The position numbers and the translations under genes are program-made. DNA of 22,752 nucleotides, taken from NCBI GenBank assembly GCA_035535195.1, contig DATLQK010000011.1, positions 1 to 22,752 on the forward strand, given 5' to 3'. This stretch comes from JACDAN01 sp035535195 (GTDB taxonomy: Bacteria; Actinomycetota; Thermoleophilia; Gaiellales; Gaiellaceae). The notes beneath the pieces were generated by a model. The model was not told the origin of the DNA. It worked only from the letters and a program-made list of their open reading frames with translations, and searched no databases. Below, piece by piece: positions 22,513 through 22,752 of the stretch. Position 1 is the first letter of the stretch; every line of letters begins with the position of its first letter.

Positions 22513-22752
22513 TGCGTCGGCTCGTCGTGGTCGTCGGCGCCCTGCTCGTGGTGGGGCTGCCGCACCTCGCGCAGGCGCGGCCTGCGGCAAGTCCGAGGCT
22601 GACGATCCTCGCGGCGTCGTCGCTGACGGAGGTCTTTCCGCGGATCGACCGACGGGCCGCGTACAGCTTCGCCGGCTCGAACCAGCTGGCACTGCAGCTC
22701 GAACAGGGGGCACCGGCCGACCTCTTCGCCTCCGCATCGCCGACGTTCACCC
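22512..22752 (+). CDS. modA: Molybdate ABC transporter substrate-binding protein, N-terminal part (cut by window edge)
   Basis: The first 80 codons of a ModA protein are present. A signal peptide (MRRLVVVVGALLVVGLPHLA, then a QARPAAS region) is followed by SPRLTILAASSLTEVFPRID and YSFAGSNQLALQLEQGAPAD, then LFASASPTFT. These are the ligand-binding segments of ModA, with oxyanion-binding serines in AASS and AGSN. The stretch between LTEVF and YSFAGS is only about eight residues, shorter than in the enterobacterial protein, which matches what I recall of some actinobacterial ModA proteins. The start codon overlaps the mop stop codon by one base. The modB and modC genes are expected just beyond the window. 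Confidence 0.9.
   Translation, partial: MRRLVVVVGALLVVGLPHLAQARPAASPRLTILAASSLTEVFPRIDRRAAYSFAGSNQLALQLEQGAPADLFASASPTFT

Overview
This is a GC-rich (about two thirds G+C by eye), gene-dense bacterial window with almost no intergenic space. Gene content, heavy G/C third-position use, frequent GTG starts and several -10-like boxes exactly 7 nt before start codons (leaderless style) point to a high-GC actinobacterium. A Thermoleophilia/Gaiellales-type organism would fit, but this is inference because no rRNA or other marker is present. No tRNA, rRNA, CRISPR array, insertion sequence or phage gene was seen, and no gene-free stretch exceeds 300 bases.

Layout. 1-3084 (minus): a MoxR ATPase / DUF58 / VWA-domain membrane protein operon joined by ATGA overlaps, running into a membrane-anchored protein cut by the window edge. 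3225-4375 (plus): a six-helix membrane protein and a CoxG-like SRPBCC protein. 4383-6979: a small unknown protein and an ABC-2 exporter (permease plus ATPase), divergent from a PadR regulator; an 11-bp inverted repeat fills the 36 nt between them. 6986-9384: a strong hairpin, a short acidic ORF, a secreted beta-propeller gene whose signal peptide lies in a different frame, and a SAM methyltransferase. 9378-11547 (minus): a three-gene phospholipid operon (CDP-alcohol phosphatidyltransferase, acyltransferase, CdsA). 11592-12443: a PhzF-family protein. 12478-15042 (minus): a GH38 alpha-mannosidase, head to head with a secreted two-domain peptidase (15074-16279) that fuses a MepA-type (M74) endopeptidase to an M14 carboxypeptidase. 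16272-22092 (minus): an NCS1 nucleobase-type permease followed by a complete CUT1 sugar importer (ATPase, binding lipoprotein, two permeases resembling the alpha-glucoside AglEFG system). 22132-22752 (plus): a DNA-binding Mop/TOBE protein and the start of modA, opening a molybdate uptake operon.

How the genes may work together. The sugar importer and alpha-mannosidase suggest uptake and intracellular trimming of glycosides. The lipid operon supplies phosphatidate, CDP-diacylglycerol and a final head-group transfer. The PadR/ABC pair looks like an inducible drug or lipid exporter. The Mop protein probably senses molybdate and may control its own operon through the palindrome over its start codon. 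The most distinctive observations are the M74-M14 fusion, the PadR operator, a long hairpin between the two sugar permease genes that contains the downstream ribosome binding site, the back-to-back leaderless-type promoters at 15043-15073, the non-canonical CDP-alcohol transferase motif, and the short LPEREAISLI peptide.
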